Source: JBCCFK01 sp965262315 (lineage in GTDB: Bacteria; Actinomycetota; Acidimicrobiia; Acidimicrobiales; UBA8592). From it: a stretch of 20,096 bases of DNA. The notes under the pieces are model-generated. The model saw only the letters and a program-made list of their open reading frames with translations. It was not told the DNA's origin and did no database searches. The stretch spans positions 1-20,096 of the forward strand of contig CBDHFJ010000045.1 of assembly GCA_965262315.1 (NCBI GenBank), given 5' to 3'. Of this stretch, positions 7,412 to 15,100 are shown piece by piece (the first letter of the stretch is position 1; every line of letters begins with the position of its first letter). The translations under genes were made by a program, and so were the position numbers.

Positions 7412-8241
7412 GGACGCTCAACTGGTATCGCGTGCGCACGGTCGCGAAGCACGATCTCAAGCAGCTCCTGCGCTCGAAGGACTTCCTCATCCCGATGGCG
7501 GTCCTCGGCGGCCTGTTCTTCGTGATCCTGCCGGCCATGCTGCTCGCGTCGATCGAGGCCATCGGCCAGGTCGGCGCGATCGAGCAGGTGTCGGCTGCGC
7601 TGGACGTCCTCCCCGACCGAGCACAGGAACAGCTGCGCGGCGAGACGCCGGGCAGCCGGACCCAGTACGCCCTGGCCGTCTACCTGTTCGCTCCCCTGGC
7701 GATCATCGTGCCGCTGACCATCAGCTCCGCGGTGGGTTCGGCCACGCTGGTCGGCGAGCGCGAGCGCGGCACCGGCGAGTTCCTCGCCCACTCCCCTGCC
7801 GCCACGACCGAGATCTACATGGGCAAGCTCATCGCCAGCCTGATCCCCGGCTACCTGACGACACTCGTCGGCTTCAGCATCTACTCGCTGATCGTGAACC
7901 TGATCGTGGGCCCCGACGTCGGCGGCTGGTTCTTCCCCACTGCCGACTGGTGGCTCCTCATGCTGTGGGTGGTGCCGCCGTTCCTGTGCTTCGCCCTGGC
8001 GATGGTGCTGCGCCTGTCCGCACGGGTGCGTTCCACCGCTGCAGCCCAGCAGGCCTCGGGCCTGGTGACGCTCCCGATGATCGTTGTCGCCTACAGCCAG
8101 TCCACCGGCACGTTGTTCGGCGCCGGCACGTCGACGTTCTTCATCGGCCTGCTGGCTTGGCTCGGAGCGCTCTGGGCCCTGACCCGCGGCATGTACGCGG
8201 TCAAGCGCGGCCGCCTCCTCGGCGTCGCCGACGAAGTCTGA
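7408..8241 (+). CDS. ABC-2 type transporter permease
   Basis: This is the membrane subunit that pairs with the preceding ATPase, whose stop it overlaps (ATGA). The 277-residue product has about six hydrophobic segments: around residues 29-51, 92-112, 149-172, 184-206, 217-232 and 240-258. Between the second and third lies the family motif GERERGTGEFLAHSPAATTEIYMGK in two parts, related to the ERERGT...SP...ILLGK pattern of ABC-2 permeases. The N-terminal segment through LLRSKDFL matches the cytoplasmic entry helix of this family. The substrate could be a drug, a lipid or a peptide, and nothing nearby decides between them. The gene ends 13 bases from the convergent yebC stop. Confidence 0.88.
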   Translation: MRTLNWYRVRTVAKHDLKQLLRSKDFLIPMAVLGGLFFVILPAMLLASIEAIGQVGAIEQVSAALDVLPDRAQEQLRGETPGSRTQYALAVYLFAPLAIIVPLTISSAVGSATLVGERERGTGEFLAHSPAATTEIYMGKLIASLIPGYLTTLVGFSIYSLIVNLIVGPDVGGWFFPTADWWLLMLWVVPPFLCFALAMVLRLSARVRSTAAAQQASGLVTLPMIVVAYSQSTGTLFGAGTSTFFIGLLAWLGALWALTRGMYAVKRGRLLGVADEV

Positions 8242-8255
8242 TCCCCGCCGGGATC
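8240..8255. terminator. Short hairpin spanning both stop codons of convergent permease and yebC
   Basis: GATCCC (8240-8245) and GGGATC (8250-8255) form a perfect 6-bp stem with a CGCC loop. It touches the permease TGA on one side and the yebC TAG on the other. The symmetric stem could act in both directions as a transcription stop. There is no T-tract on either side, so it is not a classical intrinsic terminator. Confidence 0.4.
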
Positions 8256-9004
8256 TAGCTCGCAGCTTCCTGCAGGACCTCGTCGGGGACGTCGAAGTTG
8301 GCATGGACCGAGTCGACGTCGTCGAGGTCGTCGAGCAGGTCGATGAGATTCAGGACCTGCTTGGCCGCGCTCACGTCTTCCAGCGGGACGGTCTGGGTGG
8401 CCAGGAACGTCAAGTCGGCCGACTCGAACGCGATCCCAGCCGCCTCGAGCGCATCGCGCACGCCGTTGAGGTCGGTGGGCTCGCTGGTGAGGCGCCAGGT
8501 GTCGCCCTCGTCGACGAGGTCTTCGGCGCCCGCGTCGAGGGCCACCATCATCAGCTCGTCCTCGTCGATGGTCCGGTCGAGCACGATCACGCCCTTGCGT
8601 TCGAATTGCCAGGCCACCGCGCCAGGCTCGGCCAGCGATCCGCCGTTCTTCGACAGGATCGACCGCACTTCCGAGCCCGTGCGGTTGCGGTTGTCGGTGA
8701 GGGTCTCGATGTACAGCGCCACCCCCGCCGGGGCGTAGCCCTCGTAGGTCACGTTCTCGTAGTTGACGCCCTCGAGCTCACCGGTGCCGCGCTTGACCGC
8801 ACGCTCGATGGTGTCGAGGGGCACCGAGTTGTCCCGGGCCTTCTGGAACATCGTCCGCAGCGTCGGGTTCGAGTCCAGATCTCCCCCGCCCTGACGAGCG
8901 GCGACCTCGACCTGCTTGATCAGCTTGGCGAAGAGCTTGCCGCGCTTCTTGTCGGCGGCACCCTTCTTGTGCTTGATGGTTGCCCATTTGGAGTGACCCG
9001 ACAC
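8255..9004 (-). CDS. yebC: YebC/PmpR family protein
   Basis: YebC-family proteins were described as DNA-binding regulators and, in more recent work, as ribosome-associated factors that help translate difficult motifs. The 249-residue product begins MSGHSKWATIKHKKGAADKK, the diagnostic start. It continues with LFAKLIKQVEVAARQGG, NPTLR, NVPLDTIERA-like NSVPLDTIERAVKRG, YEGYAPAGVALYIE, DNRNRT and GSLAEPGAVAWQF. The C-terminal domains are complete. GTG 9004 is the start because the family always begins at this MSGHSKW position. The stop of pdxT lies 4 bases upstream, so it is the last gene of pdxS-pdxT-yebC. The same neighbours occur in mycobacteria. Confidence 0.96.
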   Translation of the reverse strand: MSGHSKWATIKHKKGAADKKRGKLFAKLIKQVEVAARQGGGDLDSNPTLRTMFQKARDNSVPLDTIERAVKRGTGELEGVNYENVTYEGYAPAGVALYIETLTDNRNRTGSEVRSILSKNGGSLAEPGAVAWQFERKGVIVLDRTIDEDELMMVALDAGAEDLVDEGDTWRLTSEPTDLNGVRDALEAAGIAFESADLTFLATQTVPLEDVSAAKQVLNLIDLLDDLDDVDSVHANFDVPDEVLQEAAS

Positions 9005-9008
9005 GGCT

Positions 9009-9584
9009 TCACCTCTCGAGGAACAGCTGATGGAGCCGCCGGTCGTCCGACAGCTCGGGGTGGAATGCGGCCACCATCGTAGAACCCTGGCGGCACAGGA
9101 CGGGCTGGTCGTCCACCACCGCCAGGACCTCGACGTCGTCGCCGACGCGGGTGACCACCGGCGCCCGGATGAACACGGCGTGGATCGCGGTGTCGAACCC
9201 ATCGACGGCCAGATCGGTCTCGAAGCTGTCGACCTGGCGCCCGAACGCGTTGCGCTGCACGGTGAGGTCGATGGCCCCGAGCGGTTCCTGGTCGGCTCGG
9301 CCGTCGAGAATCTCGGCGGCCAGCAGGATCATGCCCGCGCAGGTGCCGAACACAGGCATGCCGTCGACCAGCCGCTTGCGGAGCGGCTCCTCGAGCTCGT
9401 TCGAGCGGAGCATGAACGACATCGTGGTCGACTCGCCGCCCGGCATGATCAGACGCTCGACGGTGTCGAGGTCCGCCGGCAGCCGGACCTCGACGGGCGT
9501 GGCGCCCAGCGCTTCGATGACATCGGCGTGTCGCCGAAATGCGCCCTGGAGTGCCAGGACGCCGACCCGGGGCGTCGTTACCAC
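9009..9584 (-). CDS. pdxT: Pyridoxal 5'-phosphate synthase glutaminase subunit PdxT
   Basis: PdxT releases ammonia from glutamine and channels it to PdxS for vitamin B6 synthesis. The 191-residue product has GVLALQGAFRRH (8-19), the MPGGEST box (47-53), the nucleophile Cys82 in FGTCAGM and the catalytic His175 and Glu177 in FHPEL. VQRNAFGRQVDSF is also typical. The start is GTG 9584, which overlaps the last 7 bases of pdxS; no ATG fits. Tight overlap with pdxS implies coupled expression of the two subunits in the cytoplasmic 12+12 complex. Confidence 0.96.
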   Translation of the reverse strand: MVTTPRVGVLALQGAFRRHADVIEALGATPVEVRLPADLDTVERLIMPGGESTTMSFMLRSNELEEPLRKRLVDGMPVFGTCAGMILLAAEILDGRADQEPLGAIDLTVQRNAFGRQVDSFETDLAVDGFDTAIHAVFIRAPVVTRVGDDVEVLAVVDDQPVLCRQGSTMVAAFHPELSDDRRLHQLFLER

Positions 9585-10477
9585 CCGCGGTCTTCGAAGT
9601 TGACGTCGAGATCGTCCATGCCGATGCCGGTCATCGGTGCACCCAGGCCCCGGCTGACCTTGGCCAGGATGTCGGCGTCGTTGAAGTTCGTGGTGGCCTC
9701 GACGATGGCCTTGGCGCGCGGCGCCGGGTCGGCGGACTTGAAGATGCCCGAACCCACGAACACCGCCTCCGCGCCCAGCTGCATGGCGAGCGCGGCGTCG
9801 GCCGGGGTCGCGAGACCGCCGGCACAGAACAGCGGCACCTGGAGCCAGCCGGTCTCCGCGATCTCCTCGACCAACGGCAGGGGGGCCTGGAGCTGCTTGG
9901 CCCACTCGAACAGCTCGGCGTCGTCGGCCTGGGTGATCTTCTTGATGTCCCCGATGATCGAGCGCAGGTGGCGGACCGCCTGGATGACATCACCGGTTCC
10001 GGCCTCACCCTTGGAACGGATCATGCACGCGCCCTCGCTGATGCGGCGCAGCGCCTCGCCGAGGTTGGTGGCGCCGCAGACGAAGGGAACGGTGAAGTCG
10101 TGCTTGGCGATGTGATGCTTCTCGTCGGCCGGCGACAGCACCTCGGACTCGTCGATGTAGTCGACGCCGAGGGCCTGCAGGATCTGGGCCTCGACGAAGT
10201 GACCGATGCGGGCCTTGGCCATCACCGGGATGGTGACCGCGGCCTGGATGCCCTCGATCATCTCGGGGTCGCTCATCCGGGAGATGCCGCCGTCGGCACG
10301 GATGTCGGCAGGGACCCGCTCCAGGGCCATGACCGCCACGGCGCCGGCGTCCTCGGCCACCTTGGCCTGTTCCGGGGTGACGACGTCCATGATGACGCCG
10401 CCCTTGAGCATTTCGGCGAGCCCACGCTTCACGCGGACCGAGCCGGTGATGCGCTGTTCTGCATTCTCCTGAGCCAT
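9578..10477 (-). CDS. pdxS: Pyridoxal 5'-phosphate synthase lyase subunit PdxS
   Basis: PdxS condenses ribose 5-phosphate, glyceraldehyde 3-phosphate and ammonia from PdxT into pyridoxal phosphate. The 299-residue TIM-barrel protein is strongly conserved. It has GGVIMDVVTPEQA (26-38, with Asp31), MALERVPADIRADGG, the lysine in VMAKARIGHF (Lys88, the Schiff-base lysine), IDESEVLSPADE, SKGEAGTG and FCAGGLATPADAALAMQLG. The ATG at 10477 has no ribosome binding site. TACGCT ends 7 bases upstream, so a leaderless transcript is likely. It heads the pdxS-pdxT-yebC operon. Confidence 0.97.
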   Translation of the reverse strand: MAQENAEQRITGSVRVKRGLAEMLKGGVIMDVVTPEQAKVAEDAGAVAVMALERVPADIRADGGISRMSDPEMIEGIQAAVTIPVMAKARIGHFVEAQILQALGVDYIDESEVLSPADEKHHIAKHDFTVPFVCGATNLGEALRRISEGACMIRSKGEAGTGDVIQAVRHLRSIIGDIKKITQADDAELFEWAKQLQAPLPLVEEIAETGWLQVPLFCAGGLATPADAALAMQLGAEAVFVGSGIFKSADPAPRAKAIVEATTNFNDADILAKVSRGLGAPMTGIGMDDLDVNFEDRGW

Positions 10478-10484
10478 GCGCGTC

Positions 10485-10490
10485 AGCGTA
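10485..10490 (-). promoter_or_regulatory. Probable -10 box of a leaderless pdxS promoter
   Basis: On the minus strand TACGCT is followed by 7 bases and the pdxS ATG, exactly as at ruvC. The 57-base gap to the upstream DUF3048 gene has no recognisable Shine-Dalgarno sequence or strong -35 box. The repeated spacing supports transcription starting at the start codon. Confidence 0.5.
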
Positions 10491-10534
10491 TCGGTTCACC
10501 CCCGGGACGCCGAAGCCATATCCGACCTCGTGGG

Positions 10535-11692
10535 TCAGGTCTCGGGCAGGAAGGGCGCGGCGTCGGCCAACAGGCCACTGACCCGGCCGGGATCGATCGC
10601 CTCGACCAGGTCGGGCTCGACGATCTCGATCCAGGTGACACCGGGCGCGAGACGCACCGGCGCTCCCGCGGTGTCGGTCAGCCGCCAGGGGTCGCTCACC
10701 GACGGACGGTCCCACGTGGCCTCGATCAGCGCGCCGTCGGTGAGGACCATGGCCGCGCCACTCCCCAGCGACACGGCCTGCGGCGACCGCTCGTCCGCGG
10801 CACTCGGCACGTACCCGGTCTCGATGACGACCACGTTCGCGGCGGTCACCACGGTGCCGGTGTCGTCGAGGTGGGGGCCGCCGAACTGGGATCGGACCCA
10901 GGCGTCGCCGCTCCACACCCAGCTGACGTCCTGCAGGGCGCCCCAGGCGATGGCGATGCCCGGGACGAGGGGTGCCGTTCGATCGTCGCCGTCGGCTCGA
11001 CGAGGGAACAGCTCGGGTGGCGGCGCGCCCCGCTGGTCCAGCGACCCTTCGAGCAACGGCAGGTCAGCGAAGCCGGTGAGCTCGACGGGTCGGTCGGCAG
11101 CCTCCTCGCGCTCGTACCCATCGGGGAACGTGTCGAGGCCGAGGTCGACCATGCCGCCGGAGAACTCGACACCTCCGAGCTCCTGGGCCACCCCGTCGTT
11201 GGAGGACCAGTAGACGAATCCGGGCGTCCCGAACGCGGGCAACAGGTCGGCGTCGGTCGACCGGGCCGATCGCACCGGGCCGACCGAGGAGGGCACCTCA
11301 CTGTGGAACACGACGAGCAGTCGGGTCAGGCGGCCCTCGACCAGGTTCTCGATCACCACGTCGGCCGATGTGAGACCTCGCTGCGGCGCCGCGTCCCGGG
11401 TGTTGTCGATGCGCACGGCGATCGCCGGGCGCTCGGCCCGACCCGTGGCCGACACCACCCCGGTGAGTGGCATCGTGGTCTCCACGCCCGAGGGCGTCGC
11501 CGGTGTGGCGGCGCCTGGCTCGATCGTGGGCGTCGGTGTCGCTGCGCCGGCACCGCCGGGGGTCGCAACGGCCTCCGCGGCGACCAGCCGCCCTCCGGTC
11601 ACCGGCAAACCCCGGACATCGGAGCTGCACCCGACGACGAGCGCGACGAAACAGGCCACGAGCGGCCCGACGACGCGCCCGGGATGGAGCAC
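10535..11692 (-). CDS. DUF3048 (YerB-like) domain lipoprotein
   Basis: This is a predicted membrane-anchored exported protein of unknown function. From GTG 11692 the 385-residue product has a lipoprotein signal with lipobox VVGC (Cys22). A low-complexity Ala/Thr/Pro linker follows, to about residue 90. The N-terminal DUF3048 domain shows RPAIAVRIDNTRDAAPQRG, ADVVIENLVEG, TRLLVVFHS and VGPVRSARSTD. The C-terminal DUF3048 domain shows WVRSQFGGPH, TAANVVVIE, GSGAAMVLTDG, ATWDRPS and APGVTWIEIV. The start follows the M48-like gene by 7 bases. AGGAG lies there but only one base from the GTG, so the start is plausible and not certain. It is the third gene of the lemA run. The family has no settled biochemical role. 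Confidence 0.85.
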   Translation of the reverse strand: MLHPGRVVGPLVACFVALVVGCSSDVRGLPVTGGRLVAAEAVATPGGAGAATPTPTIEPGAATPATPSGVETTMPLTGVVSATGRAERPAIAVRIDNTRDAAPQRGLTSADVVIENLVEGRLTRLLVVFHSEVPSSVGPVRSARSTDADLLPAFGTPGFVYWSSNDGVAQELGGVEFSGGMVDLGLDTFPDGYEREEAADRPVELTGFADLPLLEGSLDQRGAPPPELFPRRADGDDRTAPLVPGIAIAWGALQDVSWVWSGDAWVRSQFGGPHLDDTGTVVTAANVVVIETGYVPSAADERSPQAVSLGSGAAMVLTDGALIEATWDRPSVSDPWRLTDTAGAPVRLAPGVTWIEIVEPDLVEAIDPGRVSGLLADAAPFLPET

Positions 11693-11699
11693 GCTCCTG

Positions 11700-12452
11700 C
11701 TAGAGCTCCTGGAGCACGGCGATGCGATCGCCGAGGTCGAAGGTCGACGACACCACCGCATCGGCAGGCGTGTTCAGCCACAGGTGCCGATGCGCCCGGC
11801 TGTTTCGGGCCACGGTTCGGCCGTCGGCGTGGATCGAGGCCAGCGCCCCCTCGAGACCGGGCGGGTAGCGCGTGATCTCGGTGGCGGCGCGATCCGCTTC
11901 GATCACCACCAGCCCGTCGGTGATCATGTCGGCGACGCGGCATGCGGGTCCTGCCGCCACGCCGGCCAGGCGGCCCGGAAGCGCGGCGGCCGTGAGGTTG
12001 GCCATCGCCTCACCGGTACGGATGCGCATCAGCTCGTGCGCGAGCACCGACTCGAGCTGGACCCGGTCGAGTCGGTCGATCAGACCGGTGGTGAGCACCA
12101 GCACACCGGCCCGCGGCGTGCGGGCGAGAACCGCCGCGTTCGGCGCGGCATCGTCGACCACGTACATGGCCGGCACCCGGAAGCCGTGGGCCACCGTGAG
12201 TCCTTCGACCATGTTGTCCAGGCGCGGATAGCGGCCCTCGGGGAGCGGCGACGCATCGAGCGCCTTCAACGCCGACGCGTCCGACTGCCGATGGACCAGC
12301 GCGGCGACGGCGGCGCCGATCACCAGCGAGATCAACACGCCCCAGACCAGGCCGATCGTGAACGCCCAGATCGGGTAGGTCACCACGGCGACGAGCAGGC
12401 CCAGGACCCCGTAGGCGAGGACGGTGCGGCGCACCGCGAGCGCTCGGGTCAT
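11700..12452 (-). CDS. M48-like (HtpX-related) membrane protein with broken HEXXH motif
   Basis: The 250-residue product resembles short HtpX-type M48 metalloproteases. It has two hydrophobic segments (about 11-32 and 34-53) and VPAMYVVDDAAPNAAVLARTP in the position of the family's mobile strand. It also has VLVLTTGLIDRLDRVQLESVLAHEL, and IEADRAATEI retaining Glu185, the usual third zinc ligand. The active-site motif reads HELMR (139-143), so the second zinc-binding histidine is Arg143. The C-terminal 'HPP..ERI..L' box is also degenerate (STFDLGDRIAVLQEL). It is therefore predicted to be unable to bind catalytic zinc normally. It starts with ATG 12452, sharing one base with the lemA stop (TGATG). 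M48 proteins and LemA are often neighbours. A non-catalytic scaffold role is an inference. Confidence 0.82.
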   Translation of the reverse strand: MTRALAVRRTVLAYGVLGLLVAVVTYPIWAFTIGLVWGVLISLVIGAAVAALVHRQSDASALKALDASPLPEGRYPRLDNMVEGLTVAHGFRVPAMYVVDDAAPNAAVLARTPRAGVLVLTTGLIDRLDRVQLESVLAHELMRIRTGEAMANLTAAALPGRLAGVAAGPACRVADMITDGLVVIEADRAATEITRYPPGLEGALASIHADGRTVARNSRAHRHLWLNTPADAVVSSTFDLGDRIAVLQEL

Positions 12453-13003
12453 CAGAACTCGACCTGCACCGGACCGCGGGCGTCGCCCTCGACCTCGAAG
12501 TACTCGCTCTCGGTGAAGTTGAACATCCCGGCGATGACGTTCGAGGGAAAACTCTGGATCTTGGTGTTGTAGCCCAGAACGCTGTCGTTGTAGTGCTGGC
12601 GTGCGAAGGCGATCCGAGACTCGGTGGAGGTCAGCTCCTCCTGGAGCTCCAGGAAGTTCTGGTTGGCTTTGAGGTCCGGGTAGGCCTCGGACAAGGCGAA
12701 CAGCGACTTCAGGGTGCCGGTCAGCATGTTCTCGTTCTGGGCCGCCTCGGCGGGTCCCGACGCGGACATGGCGGAGTTGCGCGCGGTGATGACCGCGTCC
12801 AGCGTCTCCTTCTCGTGGGACGCATACCCCTTGACCGTCTCCACCAGGTTGGGGATCAGGTCATAGCGCCGACGCAGCTGGACGTCGATCTGTGCCCAGG
12901 CGTTCTCCACCCGGTTCTTCAGCCGGACCAGTCCGTTGTACTGCGCGATGAAGAACACCAGCAGCAACACCACGATGACGACGATCACGATGATCCAGAC
13001 CAC
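12452..13003 (-). CDS. lemA: LemA family protein
   Basis: LemA proteins are single-pass membrane proteins with a helical, coiled-coil-like soluble domain; their role is poorly defined. The 183-residue product has one strongly hydrophobic N-terminal helix (residues 2-20). It continues with YNGLVRLKNRVENAWAQIDVQL, RRYDLIPNLVETVKGYASHE, the central segment with ENMLTGTLKSLFALSEAYPDLKAN in two halves, and ARQHYNDSVLGYNTKIQ. These are all classic family blocks. GTG 13003 is the start because GAGGAGG (13011-13017) sits 7 bases upstream, the strongest binding site in the window. It is first in the lemA/M48-like/DUF3048 operon. Confidence 0.93.
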   Translation of the reverse strand: MVWIIVIVVIVVLLLVFFIAQYNGLVRLKNRVENAWAQIDVQLRRRYDLIPNLVETVKGYASHEKETLDAVITARNSAMSASGPAEAAQNENMLTGTLKSLFALSEAYPDLKANQNFLELQEELTSTESRIAFARQHYNDSVLGYNTKIQSFPSNVIAGMFNFTESEYFEVEGDARGPVQVEF

Positions 13004-13032
13004 GTCAGATCCTCCTCGGAGACGACGGAGCC

Positions 13033-13038
13033 AGTGTA
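13033..13038 (-). promoter_or_regulatory. Probable -10 box upstream of lemA
   Basis: On the minus strand TACACT lies in the 66-base gap between the pimA stop and the lemA start. A start site about 7 bases downstream would give a leader of roughly 23 bases, enough to include the strong GAGGAGG site. No clear -35 is seen. This is contrasting architecture to ruvC and pdxS. Confidence 0.4.
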
Positions 13039-13069
13039 GTGGCGCGCCGCACCCGCTCCGGGCGGTCCC

Positions 13070-14164
13070 TCACGCGAGCACCGCAGCGGGGTCGGCCCCG
13101 ATGGCCTTCTCGTACATCGTCAGATACCGGTCGGCGAGCCGGCGCATCGAGAACTCGTCGGCCCGCTCGAGGCCCGAGCGGATCATCGCCTCCACCTCCG
13201 GGCCGCGCTCGATCGCCCGGCGCAACGCCGCGCCCAGCCGCTCGGCGTCGCCCGGCGGCGGCAGGAGCGCATCCCTCCCATGGCGGGCGAGATCGGCATA
13301 CCCCGGAATGTCGCTCGCGACGACCGCCGTCGACGCCGCCATCGCCTCCAGCAGCACGATGCCGAACGATTCACCGTGCAGCGACGGGGCGCAGAACACC
13401 GAGGCCCGACGCAGGCGGCGGATCTTGTCGACCTCGGCGAGCGGGCCCAGCCACTCGATCCGCGGGTCGCCGGCCGTTCGCGACCGCAACGCGGGCGTCT
13501 CGGGGCCGTCGCTCGCGATCTCGAGGCGGACCTCCGGCGGCAGGTACTGGAGCGCGTCCAGGAGCACCGACAATCCCTTGCGTGGTTCGTGGCGGCCCAC
13601 GAAGAAGATGGTCGGGCGGCCAGGAGCCGTCACCTCGGGCGTGGCGTAGCGATCGGTCTCGATGCCGTTGAACAGGATCTCGCACTCCACTCCCAGCTGC
13701 GAACGGGCGACGGCAGCGGCCTCGTCGGAGACAGCGACCGACACCTCGATGCGCTTCTGGAGCCACCGGACGGCGCGATTCAGGTACGAGTACGCGCGGC
13801 TGTCGCCGGCGCGATGGAACGTGGCGACGATGGGTGCCTGCTTGAGCATGGTGGCGGTCATGGTGGGGCCGGGCGCCATCGGCTCGTGGATGTGGAGCAC
13901 GTCGAACGCCTCGTCGCGGAGCGCACGGATGATCCGCAACTGCGCCGCGGGATCCGGAGCGATCGGGGCCACCGATCCGTTGGCCGCAGTGGGAAGCGAG
14001 GCGCCGAGCGGGGTGACGCCTGCGTCGGGCGGCGGGCCATCGCACGGCGCCAACACCCGGGTGTCGACCCCCTGGCCCCGCAGCGCCCGCGCCAGGCCGA
14101 GCACCTGGTTCTGCACCCCGCCGTAGACCGTGAGGCTGTAGGGACAGATCATGCCGACGCGCAC
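13070..14164 (-). CDS. pimA: GT4 glycosyltransferase, probable phosphatidylinositol mannosyltransferase (PimA-like)
   Basis: PimA transfers mannose from GDP-mannose to phosphatidylinositol on the inner face of the membrane. The 364-residue GT-B enzyme has the N-terminal MICPYSLTVYGGVQ with the GGVQ loop (15-18), NGSVAPIAP (62-70), HIHEPMAPGP (91-100), FHRAGDSRAYSY and FNGIETDRY. The C-terminal domain has FFVGRHEPRKGLSVLLDAL, LGPLAEVDKIRRLRRASVF and an EX7E motif with Glu265 and Glu273 in GESFGIVLLEAMA. These match PimA better than generic GT4 enzymes. GTG 14164 starts one base after the patA stop. The pgsA-patA-pimA order is the mycobacterial one, supporting the assignment. Another PI or lipid glycosyltransferase role cannot be excluded. 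Confidence 0.86.
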   Translation of the reverse strand: MRVGMICPYSLTVYGGVQNQVLGLARALRGQGVDTRVLAPCDGPPPDAGVTPLGASLPTAANGSVAPIAPDPAAQLRIIRALRDEAFDVLHIHEPMAPGPTMTATMLKQAPIVATFHRAGDSRAYSYLNRAVRWLQKRIEVSVAVSDEAAAVARSQLGVECEILFNGIETDRYATPEVTAPGRPTIFFVGRHEPRKGLSVLLDALQYLPPEVRLEIASDGPETPALRSRTAGDPRIEWLGPLAEVDKIRRLRRASVFCAPSLHGESFGIVLLEAMAASTAVVASDIPGYADLARHGRDALLPPPGDAERLGAALRRAIERGPEVEAMIRSGLERADEFSMRRLADRYLTMYEKAIGADPAAVLA

Positions 14165-14165
14165 G

Positions 14166-15086
14166 TCAGTCCCGCTCCTGCTCGGCCCGCCAGGCGGCCA
14201 GTGCCTCGTGGTCGCTGGGCCAGTTGGGACCCATGAGGTGCCACTGCTCGGGAGCCAGGCGGATCAGGTATTCGAGCTCGTCGGCCAGCTCCTGGGTGAC
14301 GCGAGCGACATCGGCTCGGAGCCGCCCATGGCGCTCGGTGTCCAGCGGCGGTCGGCACACCGCGTGATGGCGACCAGGCTCCTGGTAGACCCCGACCGGG
14401 ATGATCGCGGCTCCGGTGCGCAACGCGATGGTGGCCGGACCACCCGGCAGCGTCGTCGGCTCACCGAAGAAGTCGACGTCGATGCCGCCACCGGCGATGT
14501 CGCGGTCGCACAACAGACACACGACGTGGTTGGCCTTGAGCGCGGTGATCACGCGGGAGGCGACCTCAGGGCCGAGCGGCACCACGTGCATGCCGAAGGA
14601 CTCCCGGTACTCGACCATCCACTCGAACAGTTCGGGCGGCTGGATGGCCTCGACCACGACCGTCACCTCGTACCCCGGCCGGCACGTCAGCCATCGGCCC
14701 GCCCACTCCCAGCCACCGAGATGGGGCAGCGCCAGGATCGGACCCACTCCCCTGCTGAACCCGTCCTCGATGTGCTCGAAGCCCTCGACCGTGAAGCCGA
14801 TGTCCACCTCGGCGTCGGATGCCGACTGGAGTCGAGCGGAGTCGACCCAGTAGCGGGCGTACGCGTCGATCGTCTCGTCGATCAGTCGGTCGAGGGTCAG
14901 ATCATCGATGCCCGGCCCGACGGACCGTCGCAGATGGCGAGCCACCATGAATCGGCGCTCGGCCGACGATCGAGCGGCGGCGCGGCTGGCGAGGCGCCGG
15001 ACCGGATCGGCGACAGCGGTGGGGACGCGCTGCGCCAGCGCGGAGCCGGCTCGGTACGCGAGCGCGGTCGGATCGGGGCGCCGCAC
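14166..15086 (-). CDS. Lysophospholipid acyltransferase family, probable PIM acyltransferase (PatA-like)
   Basis: PatA acylates the mannose of phosphatidylinositol mannosides at the cytoplasmic membrane surface. The 306-residue product belongs to the HtrB/MsbB-like LABLAT family, with the catalytic His122 and Glu127 in HLGGWEWAG. VCLLCDRDIAGGGIDVDFFG, LPGGPATIALRTGAAIIPVG and a C-terminal APEQWHLMGPNWPSD (usual W-x-F box region) also match. GTG 15086 was chosen as the first start after the pgsA stop (14-base gap). The open frame upstream overlaps pgsA and looks like shadow, and the ribosome binding site is weak. Its position between pgsA and pimA equals that of Rv2611c in M. tuberculosis. Confidence 0.85.
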   Translation of the reverse strand: MRRPDPTALAYRAGSALAQRVPTAVADPVRRLASRAAARSSAERRFMVARHLRRSVGPGIDDLTLDRLIDETIDAYARYWVDSARLQSASDAEVDIGFTVEGFEHIEDGFSRGVGPILALPHLGGWEWAGRWLTCRPGYEVTVVVEAIQPPELFEWMVEYRESFGMHVVPLGPEVASRVITALKANHVVCLLCDRDIAGGGIDVDFFGEPTTLPGGPATIALRTGAAIIPVGVYQEPGRHHAVCRPPLDTERHGRLRADVARVTQELADELEYLIRLAPEQWHLMGPNWPSDHEALAAWRAEQERD

Positions 15087-15100
15087 CGCTGGCGTGCGGT

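Noticed and set aside
6346..8304. Minus-strand open frame of 652 codons opposite the ABC exporter
   Set aside because: Its translation is His/Gln/Arg-rich filler, while the plus strand carries clear Walker motifs and permease helices.
9539..11875. Plus-strand open frame of 778 codons opposite pdxS and the DUF3048 gene
   Set aside because: It is a shadow frame. It crosses several unrelated minus-strand genes with conserved products and shows no protein family pattern.
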